A DNA stretch of 11,051 nt from an uncultured Eubacteriales bacterium (lineage in GTDB: Bacteria > Bacillota > Clostridia > Oscillospirales > Oscillospiraceae), in assembly GCA_900549495.1 (NCBI GenBank), contig UROL01000059.1, positions 1 to 11,051 on the forward strand, read 5' to 3'. Below are positions 1-7,160 of this stretch, one piece after another. The notes under the pieces were generated by a model. That model was not told the origin of the DNA. It searched no databases and was given only the letters and a program-made list of their open reading frames with translations. Made by a program: the position numbers and the translations under genes. Every line of letters starts with the position of its first letter. Within the stretch, counting starts at the first letter, position 1.

Positions 1-1652
1 TATAAGAGAGAGTTTTTCAGCAGCGCTTCAAATTCGGGGATGGGGAGAGGGCGGGAGAAGTAATAGCCCTGGGCGTAGTCGCAGCCTACGTCCTGTAGCC
101 GCTCCACCTGGGCCTTGGTTTCTGCACCCTCGGCCACGGTGCTCAGGTTCAGCCACTTGGCCAGATTCACCACAAAGCGCATAATGCTCATCTCGCCGGG
201 CTTGGCGGTCTCGGTTTGGATGAACTTCATGTCCAGCTTCAGAATGTCGAAATGTACCTGGCTCAGCATGTTCAGAGAGGAATAGCCGCTTCCAAAATCG
301 TCCATTTCGATTACAAAGCCCCGGCGGCGGAGCTCATCCACCATAGTGATAATCTGGTTGGGATTTTCGGTATAGGCACTTTCCGTCAGCTCCAGGTGAA
401 ACTGCTGGGGCTCAATGCCATATCGCTCCACCAGATTTGTCAGGGTTTCCGGCAAGTCCTCCTGGTATACATCCGCCCGGGATACGTTTACGGATACGGG
501 AATGGCGGGATAGCCCTCCTGCCGCCAACGGCGCAGCAGCATACAGGTCTGCTCCCACACAAACCGATCCAGCCGGGTGATGAAGCCGTTCTTTTCAAAC
601 AGAGGTATGAACTCTGCCGGGGACAGGAAGCCCAGCTCCGGATGAATCCACCGGGCCAGGGCCTCGGCCCCGGACAGGGTGTAGCCCTTCAGCCAGTATT
701 TGGGCTGGAGATATACGGCAAACTGCCCCTCTGCCAGGGCGGTCTCCATGGACTCGGTGATGGCCTGCTCCCGCAGCAGCTTGTCCCGGAGTACATCGTC
801 ATACACGGCCACCGTCTGGTTGTAGCGGCCCTTGATGCTGTCGGCCACCAGGAAGGCACGGTCGCACATTTTTTCCACCGGTACAGAGGGAGCGGTGATT
901 TTGTATACGCCCCATTTCAGGCTGATGTCCTTCACATTCACCAGCTTATTGAGGAAGCTGTCCTGCCGGAGATAGCCGCTCAGGGCCTCCTGCTTTTGCA
1001 GGTACAGGAATCGGTCTGCCCCATAGCGGGCGCAGAGCCCATCCTCTCCGGTGAGGGCACGACCGGCTTCGGCAATGTTTTTCAGCACCCGGTCTCCTGC
1101 CTTGGTGCCGAAAATGTCATTGTACACCTTGAAGTTTTCAATGTTGGAGCAGACGATGGCATATGGGGTGTCGGGATCCTCAGCCAGCCGCTCGGCTACC
1201 TTTTGATAGAAATATTCTCTGCTATATAGTCCGGTGAGCCGGTCATACTTAAACTGGTTCACCATGGCGGCGTTCTCCTGCAACTCAATCAGGTTGGCGG
1301 CCCGGTGCAGGATGATTTTTGGCCGGTAGGGCTTGGGAACAAAGTCCGTTGCACCGTGGGACAGGGCGTTGAGCTCATCCTCTTCGCTGTTGCCCTGGGT
1401 GGTGATGATTACGGGAATGAAAGAAAGGCTGCTGTCGGAGCGCAGATGTGCCAAAAAGGTATAGCCGTCCATCACCGGCATTACCACATCCAAAAAGATT
1501 AACGAGATATCCCCGGGATGTGCCCTTAAAATCTCCAGGGCCTGGGCTCCGTTCTCTGCCTCCAGCACCTGGTATTTCTGCGACAGAATATGGCAAAGCA
1601 GCTCCCGGTTCAGGGCATTGTCCTCTACCACCAGCACACGCTTGTTCTGCAT
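1..1652 (-). CDS. REC-GGDEF-EAL response regulator, c-di-GMP phosphodiesterase (3' end cut by window)
   Basis: Reading leftward from ATG at 1652, 550 codons are open to the window edge. Residues 1-125 form a receiver domain: acidic pair E10/D11, phospho-acceptor D55 in LDVVMP, T85 and K107. Residues about 130-270 form a GGDEF domain starting with DRLTGLYSR, but its signature is GADRF (211-215) instead of GGDEF, and the RxxD inhibitory site is absent, so cyclase activity is unlikely. Residues about 305-550 form an EAL domain with all expected metal and catalytic residues: E330 (EALAR), N389, E421, D451/D452 (MDDFGSGYSS), K472, E508, E511 and Q528. The predicted role is a cytoplasmic phosphodiesterase that linearises cyclic-di-GMP, controlled by phosphorylation of D55. 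An in-frame ATG at 1679 would add nine residues; 1652 is preferred because GAGG lies just upstream and the receiver begins there. It lies 52 bases behind the Hpt gene with no terminator between, so the two are probably one transcript. The last bases read TA, so the stop may be the next base. Confidence 0.93.
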   Translation of the reverse strand, partial: MQNKRVLVVEDNALNRELLCHILSQKYQVLEAENGAQALEILRAHPGDISLIFLDVVMPVMDGYTFLAHLRSDSSLSFIPVIITTQGNSEEDELNALSHGATDFVPKPYRPKIILHRAANLIELQENAAMVNQFKYDRLTGLYSREYFYQKVAERLAEDPDTPYAIVCSNIENFKVYNDIFGTKAGDRVLKNIAEAGRALTGEDGLCARYGADRFLYLQKQEALSGYLRQDSFLNKLVNVKDISLKWGVYKITAPSVPVEKMCDRAFLVADSIKGRYNQTVAVYDDVLRDKLLREQAITESMETALAEGQFAVYLQPKYWLKGYTLSGAEALARWIHPELGFLSPAEFIPLFEKNGFITRLDRFVWEQTCMLLRRWRQEGYPAIPVSVNVSRADVYQEDLPETLTNLVERYGIEPQQFHLELTESAYTENPNQIITMVDELRRRGFVIEMDDFGSGYSSLNMLSQVHFDILKLDMKFIQTETAKPGEMSIMRFVVNLAKWLNLSTVAEGAETKAQVERLQDVGCDYAQGYYFSRPLPIPEFEALLKNSLL

Positions 1653-1704
1653 CTTCCTCAACTTCTCTCTTCTCAGCATCCCCGTAAAGCCGCGGAGATA
1701 TCCT

Positions 1705-2076
1705 TTATTCGCTCCGCTCTGCCTGAAAGGCCCGGAGGGCATCTGTAGTCATTTGGTAATCCTGGCGCACCTGGTTCATCCGCTCTGCCGCATCGAGGGG
1801 AATTTCTCCGGTGACGCCCCGCAGCAGCTCGGTGAGCTGACTGGCAGAGGCACACAACTGTGTAAAACCCAGGTTGGCGCTTACGCCCTTTAGGGTGTGG
1901 GCGGCCCGAAAGGCAGCCTCGCAGTTCCCCTGGGCCATGGCCTGGGCCAGGCTGGGATAGCTGTCATCCTCCAAAAATTTTACGGAAAAGCGCTCTACAA
2001 GTGCGTCGCTGGGCAGTCGCCGGAGTACGTCGGCATAATCGCCGCACAGCTGCTGATAGCACTGCTGGATTGTCAC
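1705..2076 (-). CDS. Stand-alone histidine phosphotransfer (Hpt) domain protein
   Basis: This 123-residue protein is almost entirely one Hpt domain. The phospho-accepting histidine is H60 in the signature AAHTLKGVSANLG, with the expected lysine and glycine (K63, G64) next to it; the rest looks like an alpha-helical bundle. Hpt proteins shuttle phosphate between receiver domains, or from a hybrid kinase to a response regulator, in the cytoplasm. The start is GTG at 2076: an in-frame stop (TGA) lies two codons upstream, and AAGGAAGG sits about ten bases before the GTG. Two ATGs between them are in another frame. It is first in the likely operon with the REC-GGDEF-EAL gene, whose receiver is the obvious partner. 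No histidine kinase is visible, so the phosphate source is encoded elsewhere or beyond the window. Family assignment is firm; the partner is inferred. Confidence 0.9.
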   Translation of the reverse strand: MTIQQCYQQLCGDYADVLRRLPSDALVERFSVKFLEDDSYPSLAQAMAQGNCEAAFRAAHTLKGVSANLGFTQLCASASQLTELLRGVTGEIPLDAAERMNQVRQDYQMTTDALRAFQAERSE

Positions 2077-2174
2077 GAATCATCATCCTTCCTTTCTGCT
2101 GTTGGCAGCTGCTATCCCCTAAATCCAGGCCAGCACCGCCATTTGGGAAAGAATGCTATTTGTTTTCAATATAA

Positions 2175-2203
2175 ATTATATCACATCCCATTCCCGATAG
2201 CAA
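2175..2203 (-). promoter_or_regulatory. Predicted sigma-A promoter of the Hpt/EAL operon
   Basis: On the minus strand a perfect -10 TATAAT (2175-2180) is preceded, after a 17-base spacer, by TTGCTA (2198-2203), a 4/6 match to the -35 consensus. Transcription would start near 2168 and give a leader of about 90 bases before the GTG start of the Hpt gene. The weak -35 hints that an activator may be used. Confidence 0.65.
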
Positions 2204-2235
2204 GCAAGATTTCTTTTATTATCATGCGGCGTTTG

Positions 2236-2251
2236 TAGCCGATATCGGCTA
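2236..2251. repeat. Perfect 16-bp palindrome upstream of the Hpt/EAL promoter
   Basis: TAGCCGATATCGGCTA reads the same on both strands with no interruption. It lies 33 bases upstream of the -35 element of the Hpt/EAL promoter and 60 bases beyond the terminator of the EF-G2 gene. It has no T-run on either side, so it is not a typical terminator. The position suits an activator or regulator binding site; its function is unproven. Confidence 0.6.
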
Positions 2252-2305
2252 TGACGGCCTGGTTGGAGGTGCTTCTGGGGTGTGGATGACAAATCCATTG
2301 GGAGC

Positions 2306-2340
2306 CAAAAATGTCCCCGGAGGGGAATCCTCCGGGGACA
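2306..2340 (-). terminator. Rho-independent terminator of the EF-G2 gene
   Basis: A perfect 12-bp stem (2312-2323 paired with 2329-2340, arms TGTCCCCGGAGG and its complement) has a 5-base loop. On the minus strand it is followed by five T residues (2307-2311). It begins 12 bases after the EF-G2 stop codon. This is a strong, classic intrinsic terminator and separates this gene from the Hpt/EAL operon. Confidence 0.93.
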
Positions 2341-2352
2341 AAAGGCTACATA

Positions 2353-4419
2353 TTATTCCTCAGCGGCCTTGGCATCGGCAATAATCTTTGCCTGGTTGGC
2401 CTTGGGCACTTCTTCGTAGCGGTCGAAGGTCAGTTCGAAGGAGCCACGGGCCTGGGTCATGGCCCGCAGGTCGATGGCGTAGCTGCTCATCTCGGCCATG
2501 GGAACCTCGGCCTCCACCACGGTGTTGCCGTCGCTGGTGGGGTTCATGCCCATGACACGGCCCCGGCGCTTGTTCAGGTCGCCGATGACGTCGCCCATGT
2601 AGCTGTCGGGAATGGTGACCTTCAGGGAGCCGATGGGCTCCAGCAGAGTGGGCATGGCATTGGGCATAGCCTCCTTGAAGGCCAGGATGGCGGCCATCTT
2701 AAATGCCATTTCGTTGGAGTCTACAGGGTGGTAGGAGCCGTCATACAGCACAGCCTTCAAGCCCACCATGGGGTAACCGGCCAGGGGGCCCTTCTGAACG
2801 GCTTCCTGGATGCCCTTCTCAACGGCGGGATAGAAGTTGCGGGGCACGGAGCCGCCGAAGACCTCTTCTGCAAAGACCATTTCATCCTGCTCGTCCTGGG
2901 GCTCGAAGCGAATCCATACATCACCGAACTGGCCGGAGCCGCCGGTCTGCTTCTTGTGGCGGCCGTGGGCCTCCACCTTCTTCTTGATGCGCTCCCGGTA
3001 TGCAACCTTGGCGGGGCTGAGGACAGCGTCCACGCCAAACCGGGTCTTCAGCTTGGAAACCAGCACATCCAGCTGCTGGTCGCCGGTACCGGAGAGAATC
3101 AGCTGCTTGGTTTCGGGATTCTGATAGGTGCTGAAGGAGGGATCTTCCTCGTTCAGCCGGTTCAGGCCAGTGCCCACCTTTTCTTCCTGGCCCCGGGTCT
3201 TGGGAGCAATGGCCATGGAGTAGCAGGGAGCGGGGTAGGGGATCTGCTTCAGGCTGACCACCTTTCTGGGGTCGCACAGGGTGTCGCCGGTTTTGACCTT
3301 GTCCATCTTGCCAATGGCGCCGATGTCACCGCAGGAGAGCACCTTGACCTCGGTGTTCTTCTTGCCGCACATGGTATACAGGCGGCCCAGCTTTTCGGTC
3401 TCACCGGTGCGGGAGTTGACCAGGGTGGTGTCGGAGGTGATCTCACCGGACAGAACCTTGACAAAGGAGTACTTGCCGAACTGGTCGGACACGGTCTTCC
3501 ACACAAAGGCAGCGGGCACGCCGCCGGGGGAGACTACGAATTCCTCTACCTTGCCGTCGGCGGTGGTAGCCTTGTGATAGTTGCCCTCTACAGGGTTGGG
3601 CAGCAGCTCGATAATGTGATCCATCAGCATCAGGGAGCCCAGGCAGCTGATGCTGGAGCCGCAGAGCACGGGGAACAGGCTCAGATCGGTTACGCCTTGG
3701 TGCAGGCCGGTAATCATTTCCCGGTAGGTGAAGTCGTCACCCTCGAAGAAGCGATCCATGAGAGCCTCGTCGGTCTCGGCCACGGCCTCTTTCAGGGCAT
3801 CGTGGAATTCGTCTACCACGGCTTCCTTGTCCTCCGGCAGCTGGATTTCCACTCTCTTCAGCTTCTGCATCTCATAGGCACGCTTATTCAGCACGTCGAT
3901 GATGCCGCTAACCTTCTTGTCCGGGCCCCAGATGGGCACGATAACAGGGGCAATCTTATTGCCGTAGCGCTCCCGCAGGGCATTGAAGGTGGCGTTGTAG
4001 TCGGAGTTCTCCTCGTCCACCTTGGAGATGTAGACGAACCGGGGCATATTCCGCTCTTCGCAGTATTTCCATGCCTTCTCGAAGCCCACGGTGATGCCGT
4101 CCTTGGCGGAGAGCACCAGAATGGCAGCGTCGGAAGCCCGCAGAGCCTCCATGACAGCACCGGCGAAGTCGAAGCCGCCCGGGGTGTCCAGCAGGTTAAT
4201 CTTGGTGTTGTTGTATTCAATGGGAATAACAGAGGTGGAGATGGAAATGTGGCGGCGAATTTCTTCGGGGTCGTAATCACTAACGGTGTTGCCGTCGGCG
4301 TTCTTGCCGATCCGGTCGATGGCACCGGTCATGTAAAGTAAACTCTCTGCCAGAGCGGACTTGCCGCTTCCGCTGTGACCCAGCAGGCAGACGTTGCGAA
4401 TAGCGTTGACAGTGTACAT
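2353..4419 (-). CDS. EF-G-like translational GTPase, EF-G2 group
   Basis: This 688-residue protein has the five-domain layout of elongation factor G, close to the usual length of about 690. The GTPase domain shows a P-loop GHSGSGKS (14-21), a switch I RRHISI (55-60), G3 DTPG (78-81), G4 SKVD (132-135, instead of NKxD) and a G5-like CGSS. Domain II, a domain III with RLNEEDPSF, a domain IV with HKKQTGGSGQFG and the tip loop GSYHPVDSNE, and domain V follow in order. The P-loop lacks the Asp of the EF-G AHIDAGKT motif, and the residue after DTPG is Gly82, where EF-G has its catalytic His. These traits match the EF-G2 group (as in Thermus EF-G-2), not the main FusA. EF-G proteins move tRNA and mRNA on the ribosome; the role of EF-G2 is poorly known. 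ATG at 4419 has AAAGGAG ten bases upstream. It is a single-gene unit with its own promoter and terminator. Confidence 0.93.
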   Translation of the reverse strand: MYTVNAIRNVCLLGHSGSGKSALAESLLYMTGAIDRIGKNADGNTVSDYDPEEIRRHISISTSVIPIEYNNTKINLLDTPGGFDFAGAVMEALRASDAAILVLSAKDGITVGFEKAWKYCEERNMPRFVYISKVDEENSDYNATFNALRERYGNKIAPVIVPIWGPDKKVSGIIDVLNKRAYEMQKLKRVEIQLPEDKEAVVDEFHDALKEAVAETDEALMDRFFEGDDFTYREMITGLHQGVTDLSLFPVLCGSSISCLGSLMLMDHIIELLPNPVEGNYHKATTADGKVEEFVVSPGGVPAAFVWKTVSDQFGKYSFVKVLSGEITSDTTLVNSRTGETEKLGRLYTMCGKKNTEVKVLSCGDIGAIGKMDKVKTGDTLCDPRKVVSLKQIPYPAPCYSMAIAPKTRGQEEKVGTGLNRLNEEDPSFSTYQNPETKQLILSGTGDQQLDVLVSKLKTRFGVDAVLSPAKVAYRERIKKKVEAHGRHKKQTGGSGQFGDVWIRFEPQDEQDEMVFAEEVFGGSVPRNFYPAVEKGIQEAVQKGPLAGYPMVGLKAVLYDGSYHPVDSNEMAFKMAAILAFKEAMPNAMPTLLEPIGSLKVTIPDSYMGDVIGDLNKRRGRVMGMNPTSDGNTVVEAEVPMAEMSSYAIDLRAMTQARGSFELTFDRYEEVPKANQAKIIADAKAAEE

Positions 4420-4445
4420 TGTTGCATAACTCCTTTCGGGACGGT

Positions 4446-4460
4446 GTGTCTAGCAGACAC
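4446..4460 (-). other. Small stem-loop in the EF-G2 leader
   Basis: GTGTCT and AGACAC (4446-4451 and 4455-4460) form a 6-bp inverted repeat with a 3-base loop, near the very 5' end of the predicted EF-G2 mRNA. It lies about 27 bases upstream of the start codon and does not cover the ribosome binding site. It may stabilise the 5' end of the transcript; no function can be shown. Confidence 0.4.
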
Positions 4461-4472
4461 CCGAATAGGGAC

Positions 4473-4501
4473 ATTATACACGAAGACGAAAAGGATTTCA
4501 A
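4473..4501 (-). promoter_or_regulatory. Predicted sigma-A promoter of the EF-G2 gene
   Basis: On the minus strand TTGAAA (4496-4501) and a perfect TATAAT (4473-4478) are separated by exactly 17 bases. Transcription would begin near 4466, leaving a leader of about 47 bases to the ATG at 4419. Confidence 0.85.
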
Positions 4502-4763
4502 TGTTTATTTCGTTCAAAATGTAAAATTGTGTATATTACCCTACGGACATTTGTTTTTCTGTGCAATTCACACAAAATCACTCTCCCTGTTTTGGTGATA
4601 TCCTCCGGCTTGGCCTGGTCACCCGGAAATTGCAAATGGAATGACAACGATGTGAATCCGGGGCGAATTGCACCGCAGAAGATTCCACTCCAATCTTAAA
4701 AAGGGAAAGAAGTCCGGAACGAGAGCAACAAATGCAAAACTTACAAGAACCATTACAAAGGAA
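4502..4763. other. Non-coding gap between the EF-G2 promoter and the aminotransferase terminator
   Basis: This stretch of about 260 bases carries no convincing gene on either strand: the short open frames have no good ribosome binding site, and their translations are rich in Ser, Cys and Arg with no recognisable fold. It contains an AT-rich inverted repeat AAGATT/AATCTT (4679-4684 and 4692-4697, 7-base loop). No clear promoter facing into it was seen, and no tRNA or known riboswitch was recognised. It may be spacer or hold an unrecognised small RNA. Confidence 0.4.
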
Positions 4764-4810
4764 AGACTCGCAGCAGCCGGATGTTTGCAATCCGAAACTA
4801 CTGCGAGTCT
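4757..4810 (-). terminator. Two-stem hairpin, likely terminator of the aminotransferase gene
   Basis: A 10-bp perfect outer stem (4764-4773 with 4801-4810, arms AGACTCGCAG and complement) encloses a second 5-bp stem CGGAT/ATCCG (4778-4782 with 4790-4794) with a 7-base loop. On the minus strand it is followed by a pyrimidine run TTTCCTTT. It begins 47 bases after the aminotransferase stop. The T-run is interrupted, so it may be a weak terminator or an mRNA 3'-end stabiliser. Confidence 0.6.
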
Positions 4811-4857
4811 CTGCACTTATGGGATGAAGCCTGCCTTGAAATTGCGCCCTGGCTGAT

Positions 4858-6156
4858 TTATACAGCCTTGTCCATTTCTGCCAGATACTTTTTGACACTT
4901 ACCAGCTTCACGACACAGGTGAACACCTTCATGGCCAGCTTCAGGTCGTCTTCGGCGGGGAAGGAGGGGGCGATGCGGATATTGCTGTCGTGGGGGTCCT
5001 TGCCATAGGGGTAGGTGGCACCGGCCCCGGTGAGCACCAGCCCGGCCTTCTTGCACTGGGATACAATCTCCTTGGCGCAGCCTTCCATAGAATCAAAGGA
5101 GACGAAATAGCCTCCCTTGGGCGTTGTCCAGGTGCCGATGCCCAGGCCCCCAAGCTCACCTTCCAGCGTGTCCCGGACAATCTCGAACTTGGGACGCAGG
5201 ATGTCCGCATGGCGGCGCATATGCTCCATCATGCCGTGGATGTCGGTAAAGAACCGCACATGCCGCAGCTGATTCACCTTGTCGTGGCCAATGGTCTGCA
5301 CCTTCATCTGGGCCCGAATGTCCACCAGATTGTTCTGAGAGGCGGCCAGCGCCGAAATGCCGGAGCCGGGGAAGCTGATTTTGGAGGTGGAGGCGAACTT
5401 ATAGGCCAAATCGGGATTTCCTGCCCGCTTGCACTCGGCCAGAATCTCAATCAAATGGTCTTGGTCGTGGTCGTACAGGTGGTGGATGGTGTAGGCATTG
5501 TCCCAGTAAATCCGGAAGTCCACGGCGGCGGGCTTCAGGCGGGCAAAGCGGCGTACCGTCTCATCCGAATAGGAAATACCCTGGGGGTTGGAGTATTTAG
5601 GCACACACCAGATGCCCTTGATAGCCGGGTCAGAGGAGACCAGCTCCTCTACCATATCCATGTCCGGCCCGGTGGGCAGCATGGGGATGTTGATCATCTC
5701 AATGCCGAAATACTCAGTAATGGCAAAATGCCGGTCATACCCGGGGACAGGACACAAAAACTTCACCTTGTCCAGCTGGCACCAGGGGGTGCTGCCCATT
5801 ACGCCCCGCACCATGGAGCGGGCTACCGTGTCGTACATCACATTCAAACTGGAGTTGCCGTAGATAATCACCTGGTCGGGGCGAACCTCCATCATATCGG
5901 CCATCAGCTCTTTGCATTCCTCAATGCCGTCCAGCACGCCGTAGTTCCGGCAGTCGGTACCGTCCTCGCAGGTCAGGTCACTGTCGCTGTTCAGCACGTC
6001 CATCATCCCCATGGACAGGTTCAGCTGCGCCTGAGAGGGCTTGCCCCGGGCCATATTCAGCGAGAGCTTACGCTCCTGGTATCCGGCATATTCCGCCTTT
6101 AGGGAAGCCTTCAGCGCCAGCAGTTCTTCACGGGTCAGTTCGGAATAAGGTTTCAT
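4858..6156 (-). CDS. PLP-dependent aspartate aminotransferase, subgroup Ic (PF12897-type)
   Basis: This 432-residue protein is a fold-type I aminotransferase. Visible cofactor residues are N190 in YSNPQG, D219 and Y222 in WDNAYTIHH, the Schiff-base lysine K259 in STSKISFPGSG, and the carboxylate-binding R394 in NIRIAPSFP. The N-terminal SLNMARGKPSQAQLNLS and the YGNSSLN cofactor loop are typical of the separate bacterial group of aspartate aminotransferases related to Corynebacterium AspT, often mislabelled as MocR-like or alanine aminotransferases. The expected reaction moves the amino group between aspartate and 2-oxoglutarate, giving oxaloacetate and glutamate, in the cytoplasm. ATG at 6156 has GGAGG about six bases upstream. 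It has its own promoter and a likely terminator, so it is probably monocistronic. The family is firm; strict aspartate specificity is inferred. Confidence 0.92.
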   Translation of the reverse strand: MKPYSELTREELLALKASLKAEYAGYQERKLSLNMARGKPSQAQLNLSMGMMDVLNSDSDLTCEDGTDCRNYGVLDGIEECKELMADMMEVRPDQVIIYGNSSLNVMYDTVARSMVRGVMGSTPWCQLDKVKFLCPVPGYDRHFAITEYFGIEMINIPMLPTGPDMDMVEELVSSDPAIKGIWCVPKYSNPQGISYSDETVRRFARLKPAAVDFRIYWDNAYTIHHLYDHDQDHLIEILAECKRAGNPDLAYKFASTSKISFPGSGISALAASQNNLVDIRAQMKVQTIGHDKVNQLRHVRFFTDIHGMMEHMRRHADILRPKFEIVRDTLEGELGGLGIGTWTTPKGGYFVSFDSMEGCAKEIVSQCKKAGLVLTGAGATYPYGKDPHDSNIRIAPSFPAEDDLKLAMKVFTCVVKLVSVKKYLAEMDKAV

Positions 6157-6215
6157 AAATACCTCCAGTTGATGGAATTTGCAAGTTCTGATATTGCGTC
6201 CTGCATAATGCGTAT

Positions 6216-6244
6216 ATCATACTACGATAGGCTCCAAATTTCAA
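6216..6244 (-). promoter_or_regulatory. Predicted sigma-A promoter of the aminotransferase gene
   Basis: On the minus strand TTGAAA (6239-6244) and TATGAT (6216-6221) are 17 bases apart. The start of transcription would be near 6209, about 50 bases before the ATG. Confidence 0.78.
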
Positions 6245-6305
6245 TGGGCAGTATCTACAGAATCCGAATAAAAACTGGTTTTTATATGCATACCCTGCAC
6301 ATGTC

Positions 6306-6340
6306 TTTCCTTGCAAGGGAAATGCCGCCCATGGGCGGCA
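6306..6340 (-). terminator. Terminator region of tcdA: GC palindrome plus a second hairpin
   Basis: Nine bases after the tcdA stop lies a perfect 18-base palindrome, TGCCGCCCATGGGCGGCA (6323-6340), which folds as a 7-bp stem with a CATG loop. On the minus strand it is followed by TTTCCCTT, and a second small hairpin (TTTCC/GGAAA around TTGCAA, about 6306-6322) overlaps that tract. The T-run is short, so termination may be partial. Confidence 0.65.
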
Positions 6341-6349
6341 CGCTCTATC

Positions 6350-7081
6350 CTATCCTCTTATGCCGGCGATGTCCTTAATCACCTCACCGGCAAGGATTAG
6401 CCCTGCTACCGAGGGAACAAAGGCAGTGGAGCCGGGAATATCCTTCCGGCCAGCGCCTGGGGGGCAGAGGGGAGCCTGGGCTTCTGTCAGGGGTCGACGG
6501 GCCTCCTCCTGGGAATACACAACCTTGAGATGGGCAATCCCACGCTTCCGGCATTCCTTGCGAATCACCCGGGCCAGGGCATCTGCGGAGGTCTCGTAGA
6601 TATCCGCCACCCGGAAGGCGGTGGGGTCCAGCTTGTTGCCTGCCCCCATGGAGCAGATAATGGGGGTTCCGGCCTTTTGGGCGTTGACAATCAATGCCAG
6701 CTTGCCGGATACGGTATCAATGGCATCTATAATATAGTCGTAGCGGGTGAAATCAAATTGTGCCTCTGTCTCCGGGAGATAGAAAACCTGGTGGGTGGTG
6801 ACGGTACAGGCGGGGTTGATGGAGAGGATTCTCTGCCTGGCCACCTCCACCTTGCTTTTTCCTATGCTGTCGTGGGTAGCAAGGAGCTGCCGGTTGATAT
6901 TGGTCAGGGAGATTGTGTCGCTGTCAATCAAATCCAGAGCGCCCACACCGGAGCGGGCCAGGGCCTCCACTGCATATCCGCCCACGCCCCCCACACCAAA
7001 CACCGCCACCCGGGCGGCGGCCAGCTTCTGCATAGCCTCCTGGCCGAAAAGAAGCTCTGTTCTGGAAAATTGATTAGGCAT
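6350..7081 (-). CDS. tcdA: tRNA threonylcarbamoyladenosine dehydratase (TcdA/CsdL)
   Basis: This 243-residue protein belongs to the ThiF/MoeB/E1 superfamily. The N-terminal RTELLFGQEAMQKL leads into the nucleotide-binding GVGGVGGYAVEAL (29-41), then D53 and D55 in LIDSDTI, the NINRQL motif (61-66) with R64, and YIIDAIDTVSGK. The whole pattern is that of TcdA (YgdL/CsdL), not of ThiF or MoeB, which are usually longer or sit with thiamine or molybdopterin genes. TcdA uses ATP to cyclise t6A to ct6A at position 37 of ANN-decoding tRNAs in the cytoplasm. The C-terminal part keeps a Cys in PLCPPG and the hydrophobic SVAGLILAGEVI helix. The start ATG at 7081 has a GAGGTGAGG stretch upstream. The length is slightly short of the E. 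coli protein (about 268 residues). Confidence 0.93.
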   Translation of the reverse strand: MPNQFSRTELLFGQEAMQKLAAARVAVFGVGGVGGYAVEALARSGVGALDLIDSDTISLTNINRQLLATHDSIGKSKVEVARQRILSINPACTVTTHQVFYLPETEAQFDFTRYDYIIDAIDTVSGKLALIVNAQKAGTPIICSMGAGNKLDPTAFRVADIYETSADALARVIRKECRKRGIAHLKVVYSQEEARRPLTEAQAPLCPPGAGRKDIPGSTAFVPSVAGLILAGEVIKDIAGIRG

Positions 7082-7119
7082 AGGGCCTCACCTCATAAAC
7101 ATACTGATTTGGTTGGTTA

Positions 7120-7149
7120 ATCATAACACAATTTCCGTAGCTCTGTCAA
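7120..7149 (-). promoter_or_regulatory. Predicted sigma-A promoter of tcdA
   Basis: On the minus strand a perfect -35 TTGACA (7144-7149) and TATGAT (7120-7125) are separated by 18 bases. It lies in the 79-base gap behind the GNAT gene; no terminator is seen in that gap, so tcdA may also be read from the GNAT promoter. Confidence 0.8.
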
Positions 7150-7160
7150 GGCGGACAAAA

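Noticed and set aside
216..1229. 337-residue open frame on the plus strand at the left edge
   Set aside because: It lies opposite the REC-GGDEF-EAL gene, which shows complete motifs on the minus strand.
2311..4341. 676-residue open frame on the plus strand opposite the EF-G2 gene
   Set aside because: It is the antisense shadow of a well-supported gene; the translation is low-complexity (rich in Gly, His, Leu, Val) with no known fold, and its start overlaps the terminator stem.
4578..4898. 106-residue minus-strand open frame in the EF-G2/aminotransferase gap
   Set aside because: It overlaps the end of the aminotransferase in another frame, spans the two-stem hairpin, and has no recognisable domain or strong ribosome binding site.
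4990..6102. 370-residue open frame on the plus strand opposite the aminotransferase
   Set aside because: Antisense shadow of a gene with all catalytic residues; no ribosome binding site or domain.
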